A DNA stretch of 64,000 bases, from contig JANXOF010000012.1 of NCBI GenBank assembly GCA_025353725.1, positions 124,001 to 188,000 on the forward strand, given 5' to 3'. The position numbers and the translations under genes are program-made. Positions within the stretch are counted from its first letter, which is position 1. The number at the start of each line of letters is the position of its first letter. Positions 12,001-21,766 of this stretch are shown in pieces. The notes below the pieces were generated by a model. That model worked only from the letters and a program-made list of their open reading frames with translations. It was not told the DNA's origin and searched no databases. This DNA comes from Polyangiaceae bacterium (GTDB lineage Bacteria; Myxococcota_A; Polyangia; Polyangiales; Polyangiaceae).

Positions 12001-13213
12001 GGCGCCACGAAGTCATCCGCCCGAAGGGGAGTTGCTCGAGGATCGCCGACTGCCGACGCCGCCCCCGGGCTGGCCCGCGCCGCGCCAGGCTGAGGGCCAA
12101 GCGAACCCGAGCGCCGCACTGCGAGCGATGGCCGTTATCGGACAGGTTCGGTCTCTCCCGCCTCTCGCATCGCGGCTCAAGGAGCTTCGGCGGGCTATCG
12201 ATTCACAACCCTTTGATAGGTCCCGGCTCGTCGCGCTTCGCGATGCCGTGCAGGCGGACAACAACCCGAACTCCGTGCGTGCGATAGATCACGTACTTCG
12301 CGCGTTTGACCGTGCTGAGGCCGCCGATTCGGCGCCGGTCGCCATTCCGCCGCTGGGGATACAGAACGCGCAGCCCGGGATGTTCTCTTGGCTGACGAGC
12401 CACTCGAATGCTCCCGCCGGCGAGGCGCTTCGCGAAGTGTGGGATGGCGCGCGTGTGCTCCTCGCAAAGCCGCCTTCGGCCTATCGGATGACCGGGCTCG
12501 AGCGCGTGTCACCTGGGCCTTCGGGAACGCTCTCGCGACTCTCCGAAGTCGCGCGGAGGTTGCTCGCCACACCGCGATTCGACTTGTTTCATCGTCGCGC
12601 GGACCACCCTCTCGCGCTCCGTGTCGCCCTCCTTCAGCATCCCTCGGCGATCGTCGAGGGCCGAGCTGACGATGACAGCGCGACGCTGCGCTGGACCTTG
12701 GGGCATGCGCTCGCGATGTCGGTGCCTCAAATTGCGCTCACCCTCGGGGTCCCCTCTGGAGAGGCGCGCCGCACCTGGGAGACGCTCCTCGCCGCGTTCG
12801 GACCGAAGGGATGCGTCAAGCTTGACCGCGCGGATCCGCAGCTCGCCGAGTTTCTATGGCAGACGCTCCCTCCGCGTGCCCAAAAACGCATTGCGGATCT
12901 CCTCCTCGTGGATTCCCCCGCTTTCGACACCGTTGTCGAGCGGGCCGTGCTCAGCAGTCACCGTCTGGGCTTATTTCTTGGGGGAGACTTCGATGCGGCG
13001 GCGCGCGCGGTGCTCGCGGAGCATCCCGAGCTTGACCAAACCTGTCTCGACCGACCGGGCGGCCTGGCTAGCCTTTGCCACTCCCTTCCGGTGCTCACCG
13101 ACCTCTATCGCTTTGCCGTTACACCTGAATACGCCGACGCGCGATGGTACGCGCCCTCCGCGGTGTCGCTTCGCGCGCCATCGGTTTCGGGCGTGCCGAC
13201 GAGTGCGACTTGA
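6014..13213 (+). CDS. giant alpha-solenoid (TPR-like) protein, 2,399 residues
   Basis: GTG start 2 nt after the previous stop. The whole sequence reads as alternating amphipathic helices rich in Ala, Arg, Leu and Asp, with many TPR-like units (for example AFELGPSNAIAAASLVAAY and RAVVFSPSNGEVIQWLIDL). Residues from about 2000 form a Pro/Arg-rich linker followed by a different, more globular C-terminal domain of about 270 residues starting near MTGLERVSPGPSG. No signal peptide or membrane helix is visible, so it probably sits in the cytoplasm with the zinc-ribbon domain of the upstream protein. The frame is intact for 7.2 kb, which argues for selection. Biochemical role unknown. Confidence 0.85.
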   Translation: MSKDGGSNSRGVMTSHASGARLESADGVRPRRVRSEPRASSTSRVSIERRTGRFAEAAQLRARMDMARELGDVTEERVVTRALAVRLAAQGSAIDEAIELASAALARAEDAELRGMLVGWLEGLGEPGLAASELRKSTSRETLGGSASRFVRIGILHARADDPLGARDAFLDAAGCDERDARPLELLGAYVASGRTTFASEVGIEAYVRAAERRSRAGDVVGELEDLQRAFELGPSNAIAAASLVAAYTARGNLQATDAVLRRHGSLLSDGSARTEGETASESEAPSVRGIHARRRARALERGDVARALAAAFDDKLDSEFDGVCATEFDALLARAGLFEMLAVRLSMRAGSEEPDHGIVARRWADLGRLFEGPLAMPERAIEAYAHSFAADATDVDVRQALLALSVTCDASSSVVEAFIRATMGADASGASPVAESRLAGARALADYSERAGDLALASWAYGMVGLLDPDDFDSALSRARLEESARCHSEAVERAECQLDGFDESDRAAGLERLAGLLRSDPARSQRLLTVLKELVSLRPFDDELRAYALRIAERHSDFDGMLALCETLPIVGRASSLVAFSLLSASSRSGGAAAAANAATRLFDPQSALGSAVAWGRAVVSRDVTMRGHALAAIAASCSTDVAGVLFTIASEQLAHVGEPAPARNAAERGSRANAEDARALRALADSASPTEDRVLIAALEREASVLGSLTPSACRRLAQAYERDGQSVAAVNWARRAVVFSPSNGEVIQWLIDLTVRVGDSAGLADALEWTLAQAVSARDTATSLAPALKALAARDLMRSVVIARLALDTLGPRDASLREAIEGVAKAAKDDRLSVRLIERWVAAGASLSDRASLLVALATLYAASGDVELELAAYARALRCGLEPGSLRARVDALGACDLSPDAELALASVRAALSVEHGSSADAVRDLRAWGAALWDMASDRPRALQAWLHAAELDTAGGYATLRHDLSTFADVGYAADCLAELVPREADSSRASSIATEAAYAAIQSGSFSRAFSLARLALGRLASHAEALAIAEVASDRLDLREEMAPLYERAARGALGRFGRRAVHRRAARFFELHLPRLALKHAAQAFIAVPSEGMALSLLERTAVGAGRRAVAVRTLEYVADFVRDREVRAEWLVRASRLTSRDVEGARQKVDLLLKAVVAMPASATLGMVSVATRELVSLAADDDEALAIRLERAHEALARVASGPDGARMAVTFATMALELFDDPAWAWRAIERALAADGDVDEYAQLLPFAIPLARAKGASESLARVDAACAGPFCNAGSPLFRLVGEVARLRGDDARRVRASVRAAEKEPDDDLAIVHADAAVAAYPEVEFAERLARVADGARRVVALRAVARKQSECSDFVAAVSSLERALSLASGDQKREVTGELADALESAGRVEEARLLEIAVPEREPKERAVLWSSLARIRQRRGDTVGGVEALLRAATDDPCAARWAAVEGAAHSAACHQIWIQALRNLTQLHGFDGRFDALKRLARAEGAHGSRVASESVWRDVLQASPGDVEADAALEALLVARHGYDDLAEHLARRLSALKASGVDHGALRALRLRRAAVLEQRLGRFLDAAAELRQVLVETPNHPSALRWLADLLERAKEPSLALDALEQIAATTTNPGEQVTVGLRRVRALLEIGEVVRASDVIAPFLGPEASAEVREVNVELARAVGEAGGLGSALEDLARVSKSDPRTRSEMLVEAAQAAARAGDAAASLSRAKNAASLAPDLAPTQLFARGLDYRLRGVGSVENARAMVAELRGLDGLESLEPEDVALHAFLLAEAEDVITPGTGEATLRACLGAIGPHALVALGLAERAMVDRRSDDALRFFAGALEGDLLGLRVQGRVALSAAEAAEHACDGDALLGFLDRAVRDPETRRVAMSRLNQFGLIVHDVSRARHLLRELAGGLEGSDKAEVLSQLARILFESMLPSERIEADRTFREAIDLAPDEIAGRLRDQLDGFRSRPPSLSRDVQAPRSHPPEGELLEDRRLPTPPPGWPAPRQAEGQANPSAALRAMAVIGQVRSLPPLASRLKELRRAIDSQPFDRSRLVALRDAVQADNNPNSVRAIDHVLRAFDRAEAADSAPVAIPPLGIQNAQPGMFSWLTSHSNAPAGEALREVWDGARVLLAKPPSAYRMTGLERVSPGPSGTLSRLSEVARRLLATPRFDLFHRRADHPLALRVALLQHPSAIVEGRADDDSATLRWTLGHALAMSVPQIALTLGVPSGEARRTWETLLAAFGPKGCVKLDRADPQLAEFLWQTLPPRAQKRIADLLLVDSPAFDTVVERAVLSSHRLGLFLGGDFDAAARAVLAEHPELDQTCLDRPGGLASLCHSLPVLTDLYRFAVTPEYADARWYAPSAVSLRAPSVSGVPTSAT

Positions 13214-13215
13214 AC

Positions 13216-13815
13216 ATGACGAAGGTCGCCCGTGCCACTCTAGGCCGCGCGGTTGTGCCGCTGACGGTGGTGGCAGCTCTCGTGCTTTTTGTGGGTCAAG
13301 ATGCGTGCATTCTCGCCGCGCCTGTGGGTGAGCTTGCGCGGCTGCCGGAGTCTAGACCTACGATTCTGCACTCTTCTCTCGTGCCTTCAGGGCCGCTCAT
13401 TACGCAATTTCCCTCGACATTCCTCGTGCCGGTGGAGCTCTCTGACCCTCGCTCCCGTGTCGCGTATGCAGTATTTGTCGATTACAATCCAGATACAGGA
13501 AAAGGACTCGTCGATACGCCCGGGCATAGCGACCCTCCCTCCGCTTTGGCAGGTCTAAAAGATCGTGTTCGCGTCATTCCTATCTCCGTGCCGGCGCCGC
13601 TGGAGATTTTTCGTTGCCATAAGATTGAAATCGTCGTCGCACTTCGTCTGGAATCCGAAAAAGATCCGAAGCTCGCGCACACGCCCGCGGATCCGGGGGG
13701 CGATATTGCGACATGGCTCTATAATCCGGCAGGAGACTTGAAGGGGTGTCCCGCGCTCGACGTCGACGCTTCCGCGCCCGTGGACGCCGAAGCAGGTGAC
13801 GGAGCTGTTCGTTGA
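13216..13815 (+). CDS. exported protein of unknown function
   Basis: 199 residues from the ATG at 13216; the open frame extends 72 nt further into the preceding gene, but this start follows its stop directly. N-terminus MTKVARATLGRAVVPLTVVAALVLFVGQDAC is a signal-type hydrophobic segment; the Cys could be a lipidation site, although QDAC is a poor lipobox. The mature part includes a beta-rich segment (STFLVPVELSDPRSRVAYAVFVDYN) and an Asp/Ala-rich tail. I do not recognise a family. It overlaps the next gene (TTGA), so the two products are probably made together. Confidence 0.7.
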   Translation: MTKVARATLGRAVVPLTVVAALVLFVGQDACILAAPVGELARLPESRPTILHSSLVPSGPLITQFPSTFLVPVELSDPRSRVAYAVFVDYNPDTGKGLVDTPGHSDPPSALAGLKDRVRVIPISVPAPLEIFRCHKIEIVVALRLESEKDPKLAHTPADPGGDIATWLYNPAGDLKGCPALDVDASAPVDAEAGDGAVR

Positions 13816-15644
13816 CGCGTCGGAGCCGCTGCTTGGCGATTTTTGCTCTCGCCGGTACGCTCGCGGTGGTCTGTCCTGTTGCGGCGTGTGGGCCTATCCG
13901 CGGCGCCTCCCTCACCGAAGCTCCAAGAAACGAGGGGTGTCCTGACCGCAATCGCTGCACGGCGTACGCCGTAGTCCCCGGGGCGAAAACAGTTCCGCAA
14001 TGCAATCAAGGACGGTGCGAGTTCGGCCGCCCTGACTACCCGTTTAACGTCGTTGTCGACGTCCCGACGTCATCCGTATTTGCGCCGGGTCGGAGCTTTG
14101 TCCTAAGTCGCGCCGACCTCAGCGGCGACCCCGGAACCCCGATACGCGGCTCGTGTGTGGCGCCAGCATGCGTGACGTTGCCGCCGCTCGTGCGAGGTGA
14201 GGGGAAGTACCTCGTCAGCGCCCGCGCCGCGCGTGCGGTTGGCTTTCCGCTGCCGGACGGCACGTCGTTGCCGCTGCGCGTTTCGTTTATTCCGCTGGTA
14301 GAGGGAACCCTAAACGAGGCCGAGGCGTTCGGACTGCCCGTCGAGCCTTTACTGACCGTGTCGCGGTTCGTCCGTAAAGAATTGGCGAAGCCCGCCGAGG
14401 TCTCCTACGTTGACGCGCTTTCCGTCGGTAGCTATCTCCGCGTCGCGTATCCAGAGCCGCCGTTCGACGCGTACTTTCCTCCGGCTATGACCGGTATCGG
14501 TATTAGCGATACGTTCGTCGATAACTTCTTACTAGGCGATGTAAAAACGCCGTTAGACGATGAAACGGGGGAGTCGCGGCGCGCCGCCTTATCGCGCGCA
14601 GAAGGGCTCGATGGATGGCGCGTTTGGCTCGTCGATTCGCTTACGCAACGCCGCATATCGTCGATACACCAGCTCGCTGGAAAGTCCGAATCTGTCACGC
14701 TTCATACGGTCGGGTGGAGTCAGAGCACGTCACCCTCCCTCAAGGAGGACGTAGAGGTCGTCGTGGCGCCGCCCGAGGATTGGATTGCCGTGCCCCGGCT
14801 CCAAAGCAAACTTATCAATGGCCAGGGCCTTGAAAAGCTTGATATCCCGAGACTTCCTAAGCCAGCTTCTGCGTCGGGCATGGTGGTCGACGGCCTTCGC
14901 GTCGGGCTTGCCAGCCCAGGCGCTGGCGTTCCGTCGAGGCTGCTCTTTTCAAGCATCGGGCTTCGTACGCTCGAAGGTGCGCGAACGCCGCTGCTCGCGT
15001 ACAGCACGTCTGTCTCCACGGATTCCGTCGGTCGCTTTGCGACTGTCTTACCTCCGGGTCTTTATGATGTGGTTGTCGAGCCGAGTGAGGGGACTGGTTT
15101 CGCGAAGGCGAGAGCTACGTTCGATACGGCGCTTGGGCTTGTGAAAACGTATCCGTTGCCTCGCCGAACGGTGGTGACCGGCCGTGTCTCGCTCGGGGAT
15201 GGGCGCTCCTTGATTCGCACCGATGTCTTGGCGCTTCCGTCGGCGCGGCCGGCGGCCGTAACTCCGCTCGGGTCGCAGAGGCCGCTAGGACCGCGTCCAG
15301 CGAAGACGCGCACCGACGATGACGGTCGCTTCCGTTTCGAGGTCGATCAAGGCGACTATGAGCTTGTCGTACAGCCGGAGGGAGGCTTGGGATTTCCCTG
15401 GCTCCTGCGGCCTTTTACCTTCGCCGAGGGCGCCGCCGACGTCGGCCTCCTTGAAATCGGGCCTCCCGCTCGGCTTGCGTTTCGCCTCGTCGACCCTAGC
15501 GATCTCGGAAATCCGATCGTTCATTCGATGGTCCGCGTGTTCGCGCAACTCGACGACAAGGTCGTTCCTTCGTTCGAAGTCGGCCGTGCCATGACCGACG
15601 CTGCGGGCGAGGTCGAAGTGCTTGTGCCGTATCAGCCACGCTAA
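13812..15644 (+). CDS. lipoprotein with carboxypeptidase-regulatory-like domain
   Basis: 610 residues from a TTG overlapping the previous stop (TTGA). Signal segment CLAIFALAGTLAVVCPVAAC ends in the lipobox VAAC. The Cys-containing segment after it (CPDRNRCTAY, CNQGRCEFG) is followed by beta-rich sequence. The C-terminal half has two carboxypeptidase-D-regulatory-like beta modules: VVVEPSEGTG, and VVTGRVSLGDGRS with DDDGRFRFEVDQGDYELVV. Likely an outer-membrane or periplasmic structural partner of the solenoid system. Last gene of the 3879-15644 operon; it converges on the next gene with a 40 bp gap. Confidence 0.75.
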   Translation: MTRRSRCLAIFALAGTLAVVCPVAACGPIRGASLTEAPRNEGCPDRNRCTAYAVVPGAKTVPQCNQGRCEFGRPDYPFNVVVDVPTSSVFAPGRSFVLSRADLSGDPGTPIRGSCVAPACVTLPPLVRGEGKYLVSARAARAVGFPLPDGTSLPLRVSFIPLVEGTLNEAEAFGLPVEPLLTVSRFVRKELAKPAEVSYVDALSVGSYLRVAYPEPPFDAYFPPAMTGIGISDTFVDNFLLGDVKTPLDDETGESRRAALSRAEGLDGWRVWLVDSLTQRRISSIHQLAGKSESVTLHTVGWSQSTSPSLKEDVEVVVAPPEDWIAVPRLQSKLINGQGLEKLDIPRLPKPASASGMVVDGLRVGLASPGAGVPSRLLFSSIGLRTLEGARTPLLAYSTSVSTDSVGRFATVLPPGLYDVVVEPSEGTGFAKARATFDTALGLVKTYPLPRRTVVTGRVSLGDGRSLIRTDVLALPSARPAAVTPLGSQRPLGPRPAKTRTDDDGRFRFEVDQGDYELVVQPEGGLGFPWLLRPFTFAEGAADVGLLEIGPPARLAFRLVDPSDLGNPIVHSMVRVFAQLDDKVVPSFEVGRAMTDAAGEVEVLVPYQPR

Positions 15645-15684
15645 GGCGTGAAACGTGGAGGTGAGCGGAGCCGCGGGCGTACGC

Positions 15685-18183
15685 TCAACTGGCGTCGCGA
15701 GCCATTTTGAAGAGATCGGCTTCGGCGTCACGCCCTGCACTTCGCGCCTCGCGCTCGAGTGTCTCCAGGACCGTGCGATGCCTTGGCAAAAGAAGCTCGC
15801 GCCGACCTTCGGGCGCATCTTCGAGGCGTGCCGAAAGCAGCGCGAGGAGGTCCATACTTCGACCGAGCCGCGTGAGGAGGACGACGAGTTCGTCCACGAC
15901 GGCGTCGTTACTTGGATCGCCTTGGAGTGTGCGGGTCAGTGCCTCGACACGCATTGCCGCTTCGGCGTCATCCGACCCGACATCGCGCTCGGATTCAAAA
16001 GCAAAGGGCGCGGCGGCGCTTGCGGCCAGATCGCTTGTGGGCAGTTCGCCTGTGTCCAGATCGGTTGCGGCCGGTTCGGCCACTTCTTCTTGACGGGGCC
16101 ATGCAGGTAGCGGTTCGACCGGAGGCCTGAGGGCGTTGTGAGCGATGAGGGCGCTCACTTCGCGGTACGTCGCGGTCAATGTTTCGTCCTCGGGCGCTAT
16201 TGATATCGCCGCTGCGAGGTGGGCCTGGGCGGCTTGCATTTCAAAGCGATCACGCTCGAACTTTGCGGCCTCTTCGAGCCAAGGTCGTGCGCTCGGCTCG
16301 CGTCCTGCGCGTTCGCGCATCCGTGCGAATGCGAGCGAAGCACCGCTCACGTCGCCGAGTTGCGCTCGTAAACGACCTTCGAGACCGCGCGCTGCAACGG
16401 CTTGCGGCGCGTCATCCGTGACCGAGCGGAGGCGTGCCACGGCCGCAGGTCGATCGCCAAGAAGCTCGCCCAGAACTCGGCCGAGTTCGAGCTGCATCCA
16501 CGAGGTCGCGACGCCGCACGCCTCGCCGGCTTCGATGGCATGGGCAAGGATCGCCGCACCGCGAGCCGCGCGACCTCCCGCTGCGAGCGACGCGCCCAGC
16601 CCCGCGAGTGCCTCGGGATCGTCCGGTTGGTAAAGGAGCGCTCGCTCGTAAAGGGTCGCCGCGTCGGCGCCGAGTCCGGACGAGCGATAGGCGTCGCCTG
16701 CGCGTCGAAGCACGTCGTGGCGTTCGCGTGGTCCGTGGGCAAGCGCCTCGAGTTCCTGAAAATCCGCGCGCGCGTCAGCGAGTCGCCCTGCTCGCAAACG
16801 CCGCTTTGCGCGCTCCCAGCGAAGTTCCGCGAGGAGTGGCGCACGGCCAAGGGCCGCGTCGAGCCACGCGAGTGCGTCGTGAGGATCGGTCGCGATCTCT
16901 GCGGCCCGCGCGAAGGCGAGCGCGGCCACGACGGGTGACGGTTCCCGCTCGCCGGCGCGCACGAAAGACGCGATGGCTCCCGCGGCGTCGCCCGCCTCGT
17001 ACCGTAGCTCACCAAAGAGGAGTCCGAGATGTGCGGACCCGCCGCTCTCGCGCAGCGTGGCCGAGGCGGATTCGGCACGGCCTCCCACAATGTGGTCGAT
17101 TTCCGCGATGCGTCGAGCGATTTCAGGATGCCTCGGGGCACGCTGAAGCGCGCTCAGATCGTACTGCCGAGCGCGTTCGGTATCGCGTGCCATGCGCGCG
17201 TCGTCGCCGTCGCGCGTGAGTATGGCCGCCTCCAGCGCAAGGGTCGCGTCATCCGGAAGCGTCGCTAAGGCGCCTCCGCGTGTGAACGCGACAACAAGTA
17301 CGCCGTCACTCTCACCCGACGCCGAGACACGCACCTCATCCGAGCTCGGCACGCGCACGCCGGCGTCGGGCAGCAGCCAGCGCGCGATGAGTCCAGCGGC
17401 GTCCGCGACGATAAAGCGAGACCCTTCACGCCTGGCGCTCCCAGCAAGCAACGCGGTAAGCGCACGGAGAGCGAGCGTTGTCGCCGGTTCCGGCAAGTGG
17501 GCTCCGCGCGCTGATCCGACGACGAGCGCAAGTGCGTCGTGCGACGGCACGAGGGTGACCTCGAACGCGAGCGCGGCAACCCGCGCGTCATGTTCGTCAT
17601 GTGCGTGGAGGGTCGCTTTGGGCACGCGGCTTTGCGCGTGAACGGTCACCGTGGCGCCAAACGCTCTTGCGGTAAGGCTGACGGCGCATGGGTCGGGCGA
17701 AAGAAGGCCGCGAAGGCGAGATTCGGCCCAGCGGGCTGTGCGTCGGGCGTCGAGCTCGACCGTCATGCGATCGAGCTCACCACGCTTGTGGCGAAACCGC
17801 GCGACGCCGCCGCTGACTTCGAAGGGAAACCGCACTTGCGGCAAGCGCACGACGAGGTCGACGATGTCCAAGCACGCGAGGCGGACGGGGGCTGCGAGTT
17901 CGAGGCCTAGCCCCTCCTTTCCGATCGCGAGGCGAAGCTGGGCGACAGAACCTCCGCGATGGCTGTCGCTCTCGAACGAACGCGCGGCGGGCGGCTCAGA
18001 CGACGACCGGACCGAAGCGCGCGCGAGGGCCTGCGCACCCAATGGCAGCGCAATTTTCGGACGTACGAGGGAAGGCGGGCCAGTCCGGCTCAAGGGCCCT
18101 AACCCTACCAATCCGAGCGGCGCGACGCGACTTTGCGTGACTTTGCTCGACGCCGCTTGGGTCCCGTGGGTAGAGGCTGTCAT
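15685..18183 (-). CDS. TPR-repeat protein
   Basis: 832 residues from an ATG at 18183. The first 350 residues are low-complexity then beta-rich (LRLAIGKEGLGLELAAPVRL). From about residue 370 to 700 there are TPR-like repeats (for example ATLYERALLYQPDDPEALAGLGASLAAGGR). No catalytic motif is visible. The frame stays open to 18414, but that extension lies in front of the divergent helicase. As annotated, the two start codons share one CATG, so at least one true start is probably further in; GTG/TTG codons exist inside this frame before the conserved part. Start uncertain, gene itself clear from codon use. Confidence 0.75.
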   Translation of the reverse strand: MTASTHGTQAASSKVTQSRVAPLGLVGLGPLSRTGPPSLVRPKIALPLGAQALARASVRSSSEPPAARSFESDSHRGGSVAQLRLAIGKEGLGLELAAPVRLACLDIVDLVVRLPQVRFPFEVSGGVARFRHKRGELDRMTVELDARRTARWAESRLRGLLSPDPCAVSLTARAFGATVTVHAQSRVPKATLHAHDEHDARVAALAFEVTLVPSHDALALVVGSARGAHLPEPATTLALRALTALLAGSARREGSRFIVADAAGLIARWLLPDAGVRVPSSDEVRVSASGESDGVLVVAFTRGGALATLPDDATLALEAAILTRDGDDARMARDTERARQYDLSALQRAPRHPEIARRIAEIDHIVGGRAESASATLRESGGSAHLGLLFGELRYEAGDAAGAIASFVRAGEREPSPVVAALAFARAAEIATDPHDALAWLDAALGRAPLLAELRWERAKRRLRAGRLADARADFQELEALAHGPRERHDVLRRAGDAYRSSGLGADAATLYERALLYQPDDPEALAGLGASLAAGGRAARGAAILAHAIEAGEACGVATSWMQLELGRVLGELLGDRPAAVARLRSVTDDAPQAVAARGLEGRLRAQLGDVSGASLAFARMRERAGREPSARPWLEEAAKFERDRFEMQAAQAHLAAAISIAPEDETLTATYREVSALIAHNALRPPVEPLPAWPRQEEVAEPAATDLDTGELPTSDLAASAAAPFAFESERDVGSDDAEAAMRVEALTRTLQGDPSNDAVVDELVVLLTRLGRSMDLLALLSARLEDAPEGRRELLLPRHRTVLETLEREARSAGRDAEADLFKMARDAS

Positions 18184-20404
18184 GATTTCAGGCGGCGGTT
18201 TGCCCGCTGGCGTCGATCGTACCGATCCTACTGAGAACGATTTTGAGCCCTTCGAAGACCTCGTCCTGAGTTCTCCGGCACGGAAGGATTCGTCGTCGGG
18301 GCTAGGTTCCGACGTCGATGCTGGCGGATCGTCCGTGGATGACGTGTTGGGTCCGAATTCTCCGCTCGCGCGCAGGCTTGCTGGATACGAGCATCGCGAA
18401 GGCCAGCTTGCCATGGCGCGCGCTGTCTACAGGGCCCTCGCACGCGACGAACATCTGTTCGTGGAAGCTGGGACCGGAACCGGGAAAACCCTCGCGTACC
18501 TTATCCCCGCGATCCTGAGCGGTCGCAAAGTCGTTGTGTCGACGGCAACGCATGCGCTGCAGGACCAGATCTTTACCAAGGATCTCCCTTTGGTCCGCGA
18601 GGTTCTTGCCGAGCACGGCGTGGAATTCAAAGCGGCGTTGATGAAAGGGCTGTCGAACTACGTCTGTAAGCGTCGGCTCCAGGAGCGACTTCGCAGCGGC
18701 GACCTGGTGTCGCCTGATCTCGCGCGAATTCAGCAGTGGGCGCTCACGTCGATGGACGGCGATCGCTCCGAGCTCGCTTTCCTCGAGGAGAGCGCCGAGG
18801 CGTGGCGCGACGTCAATTCGAGTACCGAAACCCGAATCGGTGCAGGATGCACCTATTATGACGAATGCTTCGTCACACGCATGCGCCGCGAGGCTGAGGA
18901 CGCCCAGGTGGTCGTCGTGAATCACCATCTCTTCTTCGCGGACCTCGCGCTTCGGACGGGCAAATCCGCGGGGGGCGGTTCGGCGATTCCGAATTACGAC
19001 GCTGTCATTTTCGACGAAGCTCACCAGATCGAGAACGTTGCGACGGACTTTTTCGGCGTTCGAATCTCGAGCGCGCGCATCGATTCGCTCTTGCGTGATG
19101 CGCGTCGCGGCATCGCGTCGGTCAAGCTTCTCGACTCGACGTCGATGCAAGGCGTTGACGCTGTCGAGCTCGCGGCTCACGCGTTCTTCCGTGCGTGGCA
19201 GGAGACGGGCGGCCCTGGGCGCGCTTCCTTGGTATGCGAGCCGCTGTCGGCGCGCTTGCCAACGCGAGGCGTGGAGGACAGCCGACGCATTCTAGGTGCG
19301 GAAGACTGGACTCAAAGTCGCGTCGAAGCGACCTTTCGCCTCGACTCCGCTCTCGAGATGCTCGAGCTTTTTGCGACGGCGCACGATCGGGACGACGCGG
19401 TGGCCATACTCGCGCGGCGCGCCCGTGAAGTCCGTGCCGATCTCGCGCGCATTCGGGCTACGGGTCAAACGGAGCCGCGCCACTGGGAGGAGGACGATCC
19501 CGTTGCCGGAGCGCTCGCAAAGGCCGCGGAGTCGTTCAAAAACGGCGTCGTATGGATCGACTCGCGCGAGCGCACCGTGTCGCTAGGGGCAAGCCCCGTA
19601 GAGCTTGGGTCGCTGTTGAGAAGCAAGCTCTTCGAGCGCATTCCGAGTGTCATTTGCACGAGTGCGACGCTCGCCACGGCCACGTCCGTGGGGCCTAGCT
19701 TTCACTTCATTCGGACGCGCCTCGGCGCGCTTTCCGAGACCGTCGAACTCGTCGTTCCTTCGCCTTTCGACTTCGCGACGCGCGCCGCGCTCTACGTTGC
19801 CGAAGACCTTCCGGATCCCACAGCGCCGGGATTCGACGCCGCGTCGGCGCAACGCGTGGCCGAGCTCGTCGCGATTACGGGGGGCGGAGCGTTTGTACTC
19901 TGCACATCGAACCGCGCCATGCGCGCCATTCGCGGCGCGCTTCACGGGCGTGTACCCGGCCCTCTGCTAGTGCAGGGGGAAGCTCCGAAACATGTCCTGC
20001 TCGCGCGTTTTTGTGATTCTGGGGCTGCTGTACTCGTCGCAACGATGAGCTTCTGGGAGGGCGTCGACGTACCCGGGAGTGCGCTACGGCTCGTGGTCTT
20101 GGACAAGATCCCCTTTGCGGTTCCCAGTGATCCCGTGGTCGCGGCACGGTGCGCGCGCATCGAGGCCGAAGGCGGAAATTTCTTTACCCAGTACTCGGTG
20201 CCGAGTGCGGCAATCACGCTCAAGCAGGGGTTTGGGCGCCTCATTCGTACGAAGAAAGACGCCGGGCTGGTCGCGCTTCTCGACCCCCGCGCCGCGCGAA
20301 AAGGGTACGGCAAGTTGCTCCTCGCGAGTCTTCCGCCGGCGCGCCGCGTCCGTACGCTCGATGACGTGCGCGAGTTTTGGCACGACATCGACGTCGACGC
20401 GTAA
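18182..20404 (+). CDS. DinG/XPD-type superfamily 2 DNA helicase
   Basis: 740 residues from ATG 18182. Helicase motifs read clearly: motif I EAGTGTGKT (95-103), Ia STATHALQDQ, DEAH box IFDEAH (276-281), VVNHHLFFADL before it, and motifs V/VI near the C-terminus (WEGVDVPGSALR and KQGFGRLIR). Family members unwind DNA 5'-3' during repair. Cysteines that could hold the iron-sulfur cluster are C162 (NYVC), C223 and C229; a fourth is not obvious. The conserved part starts near residue 57, so a GTG near 18335 is an alternative start. The upstream open frame back to 17651 is read-through of the antisense TPR gene and is excluded. Confidence 0.88.
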   Translation: MISGGGLPAGVDRTDPTENDFEPFEDLVLSSPARKDSSSGLGSDVDAGGSSVDDVLGPNSPLARRLAGYEHREGQLAMARAVYRALARDEHLFVEAGTGTGKTLAYLIPAILSGRKVVVSTATHALQDQIFTKDLPLVREVLAEHGVEFKAALMKGLSNYVCKRRLQERLRSGDLVSPDLARIQQWALTSMDGDRSELAFLEESAEAWRDVNSSTETRIGAGCTYYDECFVTRMRREAEDAQVVVVNHHLFFADLALRTGKSAGGGSAIPNYDAVIFDEAHQIENVATDFFGVRISSARIDSLLRDARRGIASVKLLDSTSMQGVDAVELAAHAFFRAWQETGGPGRASLVCEPLSARLPTRGVEDSRRILGAEDWTQSRVEATFRLDSALEMLELFATAHDRDDAVAILARRAREVRADLARIRATGQTEPRHWEEDDPVAGALAKAAESFKNGVVWIDSRERTVSLGASPVELGSLLRSKLFERIPSVICTSATLATATSVGPSFHFIRTRLGALSETVELVVPSPFDFATRAALYVAEDLPDPTAPGFDAASAQRVAELVAITGGGAFVLCTSNRAMRAIRGALHGRVPGPLLVQGEAPKHVLLARFCDSGAAVLVATMSFWEGVDVPGSALRLVVLDKIPFAVPSDPVVAARCARIEAEGGNFFTQYSVPSAAITLKQGFGRLIRTKKDAGLVALLDPRAARKGYGKLLLASLPPARRVRTLDDVREFWHDIDVDA

Positions 20405-20449
20405 CGAAACCTTCACGGCTGACACGGCGACAAAGCGCCCGATCGATGA

Positions 20450-21763
<1,314 letters not shown>

Positions 21764-21766
21764 GCT

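Noticed and set aside
17651-18181. 177-residue N-terminal extension of the DinG-like helicase
   Set aside because: This stretch is antisense to the TPR gene and its composition is not like a helicase N-terminus; the conserved part begins after 18182.
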